A stretch of DNA of 17,756 nucleotides, from the NCBI GenBank assembly GCA_031283795.1, contig JAITBB010000038.1, positions 1 through 17,756 on the forward strand. Direction: 5' to 3'. This DNA comes from Rickettsiales bacterium. GTDB lineage: Bacteria > Pseudomonadota > Alphaproteobacteria > Rickettsiales > UBA1997. Position 1 is the first letter of the stretch; the number at the start of each line of letters is the position of its first letter. The position numbers and the translations under genes are program-made. The notes beneath the pieces were generated by a model, which was given only the letters and a program-made list of their open reading frames with translations, did not search any database and was not told the origin of the DNA. This document shows, in pieces, positions 15,168-17,756 of the stretch.

Positions 15168-15611
15168 TTATTGTAAACAGTCAAGTTTTTTTATTCTGGC
15201 AATATGTCGGCCTCCTCCGAATGGAGTACTAAGGAAAACTCTGAGATTTTCAAGGGCACATTCCCTGCCTATCATTCTTGCTCCGAGACAGAGAATATTT
15301 GCATCGTTGTGTTCTCTTATGAGTTTTGCCTCAAGGCTGTTATGGCATAGCCCGGCCCTTATTCCAACAAACCTATTGGCCGCTATAGACATTCCGACTC
15401 CCGTACCGCATATTAGAACACCGAAATTGGCTTCTCCACTCAGGATTTTCTCGACGACTTTCTTGGCGTAGTCCGGATAGTCTACCACACCACTGTCATT
15501 TGGACCGAGATCTGTAAAACTAAACTCTTTAAATTCTTCTCTGGAATCCATCAGAAAATCTCTGAGCTCCAGACCAGCTCTATCACAGGCAATTACTACA
15601 TTTTTTTTCAT
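15168..15611 (-). CDS. rpiB: Ribose 5-phosphate isomerase B
   Basis: RpiB interconverts ribose 5-phosphate and ribulose 5-phosphate in the pentose phosphate pathway. The 147-residue product has the family sequence throughout: VVIACDRAGLELRD (5-18), VVDYPDYA (42-49), LICGTGVGMSIAANR (66-80) with active-site Cys68, GIRAGLC (83-89), HNDANILCLG (101-110) with His101, and FGGGRH near the end. One difference stands out: the near-invariant DHAG/DHVG motif after strand 1 reads DRAG, with Arg11 in place of His. The ATG at 15611 follows GGGAG at 5 nt; the ATG four codons upstream (15623) has no such site. It lies 23 bp after the barrel gene and before the small exported protein gene, so a metabolic enzyme is embedded in an envelope gene cluster. 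Confidence 0.94.
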   Translation of the reverse strand: MKKNVVIACDRAGLELRDFLMDSREEFKEFSFTDLGPNDSGVVDYPDYAKKVVEKILSGEANFGVLICGTGVGMSIAANRFVGIRAGLCHNSLEAKLIREHNDANILCLGARMIGRECALENLRVFLSTPFGGGRHIARIKKLDCLQ

Positions 15612-15634
15612 CTTCTCTCCCATGGGATCTGCAA

Positions 15635-16447
15635 TTATAATATATATTTAAAACCAACATTGAAGTTATTTCTTGGACCGTATCTAAAAAAATATTTGTC
15701 ATTTGTTTCGATGCTACGGAATGTGTTGTATATTCTGTATCTAAAACTGAAAAGTAATTGGTCACTGATCTCAAATTCGAAACCGGCAACGATCTGGTAC
15801 AGTGGGACGAGTTTGCTGCTCGTCTTGAAATTTTCATTGGTGTCAGAGGCGGCACTATACTCAAAGTCACTCTGAGCTAAGCCCAGGCCCACGGCAAAAA
15901 ATGGGATAATCCTGGAATTATTGATCTCCGTTGTGAAATTAAAGATATAATTCCTTGTCTTCATATCGCCACTCACCAGATTGCCTCTGATGGGCGGGCT
16001 CATATTTGATATGGAGTCCGAGTAGTCGAAATACTCGAACTCCAGACCTATGCTATTAGTTAGATAGTATCCAAATGTTGCGGAATAGGAATGCTTCATG
16101 CTACCGGTACTGATTTCTGAGATTTTTCCTCCGTTTTCTATCTCCTTCAGAGAGAAATTTTTGATAAAAAAATAAACAGAAATATAGAACCTCCTGTTTC
16201 TGTAACTGCTAATTCCATTATTGTCCGGCCTATACCTAAGTTTTCCTCTATACTGATTAGTTATTTGGCCTGTGTTTTTATAGGTGTTCACCAATTTTCT
16301 GGTTTTATCCTCGTTCAGCTGCTGAGTTTCAACACCATCCGGCAGAGCGAAAACTACCTCTGATCTGGCTTCTCTAGACAATGGATAAATAAAGGCTAGA
16401 CAAAGGAATATCCAGATTCTCGAGTAATTTTTAGTGCTCGTAGCCAT
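15635..16447 (-). CDS. Outer-membrane beta-barrel, rickettsial surface-antigen-like
   Basis: The ATG at 16447 opens a signal peptide (MATSTKNYSRIWIFLCLAFI, cleavage near EARS, about residue 28); a longer frame from a TTG at 16492 would bury it. The mature protein of about 240 residues alternates polar and aromatic residues as in membrane beta-strands, for example RRFYISVYFFIKNFS, SYSATFGYYL, IGLEFEYFDYSDS, TRNYIFNFTTEIN, IIPFFAVGLGLAQSDFEY, LLFSFRYRIYNTF and the last strand NNFNVGFKYIL. This order (ISVYFF, GYYLTNSIGLEFEY, PFFAVGLGLAQ, AGFEFEISDQLLFSFRYR) resembles the opacity-porin / rickettsial surface antigen barrels of 8-10 strands. It would sit in the outer membrane as adhesin, immune target or small porin; I cannot tell which. 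First gene of its cluster, 23 bp before rpiB. Confidence 0.75.
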   Translation of the reverse strand: MATSTKNYSRIWIFLCLAFIYPLSREARSEVVFALPDGVETQQLNEDKTRKLVNTYKNTGQITNQYRGKLRYRPDNNGISSYRNRRFYISVYFFIKNFSLKEIENGGKISEISTGSMKHSYSATFGYYLTNSIGLEFEYFDYSDSISNMSPPIRGNLVSGDMKTRNYIFNFTTEINNSRIIPFFAVGLGLAQSDFEYSAASDTNENFKTSSKLVPLYQIVAGFEFEISDQLLFSFRYRIYNTFRSIETNDKYFFRYGPRNNFNVGFKYIL

Positions 16448-16516
16448 GGTCCATTGGATCCAGAAGTGATGTGCTGACGAATATCTATACAACTTTACAT
16501 AGAACGGATATTTATG

Positions 16517-16544
16517 ATCGTATAGAGATAGATTATTTTTTCAA
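16517..16544 (-). promoter_or_regulatory. Weak candidate promoter for the barrel-rpiB cluster
   Basis: Read on the minus strand: -35 TTGAAA (16544-16539), 16-bp spacer, -10 TACGAT (16522-16517). Both are 4 of 6 consensus matches. It would give a leader of about 60 nt before the ATG at 16447. It is the best element I found there, but the region is AT-rich, so chance is likely. Confidence 0.25.
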
Positions 16545-16636
16545 TAGAAATATCGAGTATATCGAAGGTGAATTCCATCAAAATATAACAGTAGTGCTGA
16601 CTGGAGAAAATGTGGATAGAACCTGATTTTAGGGAG

Positions 16637-16759
16637 ATGAACTATGGTAGAATGGGGGATGGCTCCAGCTCCCAATCAAGAATTGGCTGCAGTTTGGGGC
16701 AGTCGACGAATAGAGAAGGACAAAAAACAGAGACAAAGATAGAGCAAACGGAAATTTAA
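16637..16759 (+). CDS. Possible 40-codon ORF
   Basis: Starts at an ATG that directly abuts AGGGAG (too close to act as its own ribosome binding site); an in-frame ATG at 16652 lies 15 nt beyond it. The peptide (MNYGRMGDGSSSQ...) is polar and low in hydrophobic residues, with a Lys/Glu/Thr-rich end, like a disordered tail. It may be a remnant. Confidence 0.15.
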   Translation: MNYGRMGDGSSSQSRIGCSLGQSTNREGQKTETKIEQTEI

Positions 16760-16807
16760 ATCTATGGGACAAATTTTTTACCCCTTGAAATTTTCCTGGG
16801 GAGAAAA

Positions 16808-16888
16808 ATGAATCTGGGAATGGGGTCACACTGGAAAACGAAAGAATGGGATATCCCATCTTCGGAAGGGAACTACGATTGTAAGTAA
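16808..16888 (+). CDS. Possible small protein, 26 aa
   Basis: The ATG at 16808 follows GGGGAG (16798-16803) by 4 nt, a good initiation signal, and encodes a polar peptide beginning MNLGMGSHWKTKEWD and ending NYDCK. A stable hairpin follows 30 bp after the stop, which is the layout of a short independent transcript. No promoter was identified upstream and no family is recognised. Confidence 0.25.
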   Translation: MNLGMGSHWKTKEWDIPSSEGNYDCK

Positions 16889-16918
16889 TGGAGACAAAAA
16901 AGTTTTGGGAAGACAACC

Positions 16919-16944
16919 ACAGGGGAATTCCAAGACTCCCCTGT
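16919..16944 (+). terminator. Strong hairpin, probable terminator
   Basis: Perfect 8-bp stem ACAGGGGA / TCCCCTGT with a 10-nt loop, followed on the plus strand by TATTTGT. It is the strongest inverted repeat in the window. It lies 82 bp before the -35 of the next gene, with no annotated gene immediately upstream on the plus strand, implying that something is transcribed there. Confidence 0.55.
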
Positions 16945-17025
16945 TATTTGTCCACCAGTGGAGGAAAGTGGATTTTGTCTGAAAAAGTCTCATATGTAGT
17001 GAACGTGTAAATTCGTAGTCAGCTC

Positions 17026-17054
17026 TTGACAGGCATCTATATTTTCTCTATACT
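17026..17054 (+). promoter_or_regulatory. Near-consensus sigma-70 promoter
   Basis: -35 TTGACA (17026-17031, 6 of 6), 17-bp spacer, -10 TATACT (17049-17054, 5 of 6). Transcription would begin near 17061, about 33 nt before the ATG at 17094. It is the best promoter match in the window and predicts strong constitutive expression. Confidence 0.75.
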
Positions 17055-17093
17055 CCGTGCAAGAAAAATCCAATTTCTGGGTGGCGAGGGGGC

Positions 17094-17756
17094 ATGTCTA
17101 ATAGTAAAGTAAAGAAAATTTTTGTTTTGAGTTTTATATTTTTGTTTGGCCAGAAGGCCTGGCCGTATGAGTTGCCGTCGAGTGTTTCCAGTATCAGAGT
17201 TAATTCCAACGATACTGTTATGACTCTTTCTGATGGTGGCACCCGGGTGGTGACCAAATCTACGAGGTTTCTAGGAAGAGTTCTTTCTTACCTAAGTGGG
17301 GTACTCAACATTATTGTTGGCAGTCCTGCGGGGATGTCTAATGTGGGGGAGGGTCTCTGCTATGAACACTATTCCTATGAGGCTGATCGGGGAGAATCTA
17401 CGACTAGATTGTCGCCGGATGGCCCGTCATATGCTGCTGCGGCGGTACTGATTATGTCAAATCCAGAATTGCTTGTGGTGCCATTGTCAGCGTGTGTCGC
17501 AACTATTTCATTCATACTGTTCGCAAAAAATGCTCAAACTGCCGACAGAATATGCTTACAACCAGATAAATCTTTAGAATTTGGACACTTTGCCAGTAAT
17601 CATATCTGGGCCAGGGCGAAGCTGTCCGAGGGAACTTATATAACTCCGGATGGAATTGCCATTAGAGGAAAATTCAAGAATGGTGAAATAGCTAGAGACA
17701 GTGAACCAGAAATTATCCTGCTCAACGGAGATGGCTACTCCATCAGATTTAACCAT
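17094..17756 (+). CDS. Exported/membrane protein of unknown function, 3'-truncated by the window edge
   Basis: An uninterrupted 221-codon frame runs from the ATG at 17094 off the end of the window. GAGGGGG (17086-17092) precedes the ATG, and a near-consensus promoter lies upstream. The N terminus is a signal peptide: MSNSKVKK, then IFVLSFIFLFGQKAWP, with cleavage near residue 24. An extracytoplasmic stretch with Cys89 follows, then a strongly hydrophobic segment (about 113-145, AAAAVLIMSNPELLVVPLS and onward) that should cross the membrane, and Cys154. After that comes a polar, beta-like part (GTYITPDGIAIRGKF, then EIILLNGDGYSIRF). No family is recognised from this part. A signal peptide followed by an internal membrane segment would suit an envelope-complex component, but I have no motif to support that. 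Confidence 0.8.
   Translation, partial: MSNSKVKKIFVLSFIFLFGQKAWPYELPSSVSSIRVNSNDTVMTLSDGGTRVVTKSTRFLGRVLSYLSGVLNIIVGSPAGMSNVGEGLCYEHYSYEADRGESTTRLSPDGPSYAAAAVLIMSNPELLVVPLSACVATISFILFAKNAQTADRICLQPDKSLEFGHFASNHIWARAKLSEGTYITPDGIAIRGKFKNGEIARDSEPEIILLNGDGYSIRFNH

Larger units (their letters stand above)
16448..17093. other. 646-bp spacer between the barrel cluster and the last gene
   Basis: The plus strand from about 16600 to 16920 is purine-rich like the coding strands in this window, suggesting small or decayed plus-strand coding DNA. It holds two small ORFs (16637-16759 and 16808-16888) and then a strong hairpin (16919-16944). A weak minus-strand promoter for the barrel cluster (16517-16544) and a near-consensus plus-strand promoter (17026-17054) flank it. 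No RNA gene was recognised. Confidence 0.45.

Noticed and set aside
14597..15184. Longer version of the small exported protein starting at 15184
   Set aside because: It would place 29 residues before a good signal peptide; the ATG at 15097 has a ribosome binding site.
15635..16492. Longer version of the barrel protein starting at TTG 16492
   Set aside because: It would bury the signal peptide that begins at the ATG 16447.
16629..16916. 95-codon minus-strand ORF
   Set aside because: Its Ser/Phe/Leu/Pro-rich, pyrimidine-driven composition is that of the antisense of a purine-rich strand, and it has no ribosome binding site.
1..17756. Mobile element, integrase, CRISPR array or tandem-repeat island
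   Set aside because: No transposase, integrase, terminal inverted repeats, target duplications or spaced direct repeats were seen; the only tandem repeat is the short coding one at 10901-10927.

Overview
The window looks like part of the chromosome of a host-associated alphaproteobacterium with a reduced genome, most likely Rickettsiales or a relative. I infer this from four things: an alphaproteobacterial-type heat-shock sigma factor (RpoH) and ClpB; a small beta-barrel resembling rickettsial surface antigens; a eukaryote-like protein kinase beside several exported proteins I cannot assign; and moderate-to-low GC (by eye, not computed) with heavy use of AGA/AGG and ATA codons. No rRNA, tRNA, insertion sequence, phage gene or CRISPR array was seen.

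Layout. The window opens inside a Ser/Thr protein kinase gene (3-1016, 5' end missing). After a gene-poor stretch comes clpB (1461-4034). It converges on mltG (4057-5103, minus strand), which is interrupted by one in-frame amber codon exactly where the family sequence continues. Divergent from mltG lies rpoH (5342-6205), overlapping a small NifU-C-domain protein gene (6192-6473). A minus-strand four-gene cluster follows (9742 to 6540): a CMP-KDO synthetase-type nucleotidyltransferase, a YhcH/NanQ-type sugar anomerase, a histidine-phosphatase-fold protein, and a class-IIA HAD protein with an apparent signal peptide. Next on the plus strand are a 535-residue exported protein of unknown function (10184-11791), leucyl aminopeptidase pepA (12132-13580) and a membrane-anchored HEFGH zincin-like protein (13626-14492). 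A second minus-strand cluster (16447 to 14597) holds an outer-membrane barrel, rpiB and a small exported protein. The window ends inside another exported/membrane protein gene (17094 onward) behind a near-consensus promoter.

How the genes may work together. RpoH and ClpB are regulator and typical target of the heat-shock response. The kdsB/yhcH cluster can be read as a cassette that anomerises, dephosphorylates and CMP-activates a 2-keto-3-deoxy sugar acid (KDO or a nonulosonate) for the cell surface. MltG, the barrel and the exported unknowns are envelope functions. The truncated kinase, the zincin and the exported proteins are candidates for host interaction, but nothing in the sequence proves secretion into a host.

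Four spacers exceed 300 bp (1017-1460, 9743-10183, 11792-12131, 16448-17093). Two contain minus-strand open frames of 71 and 83 codons with protein-like stretches but no ATG start, possibly gene remnants. One contains small ORFs followed by a strong hairpin.
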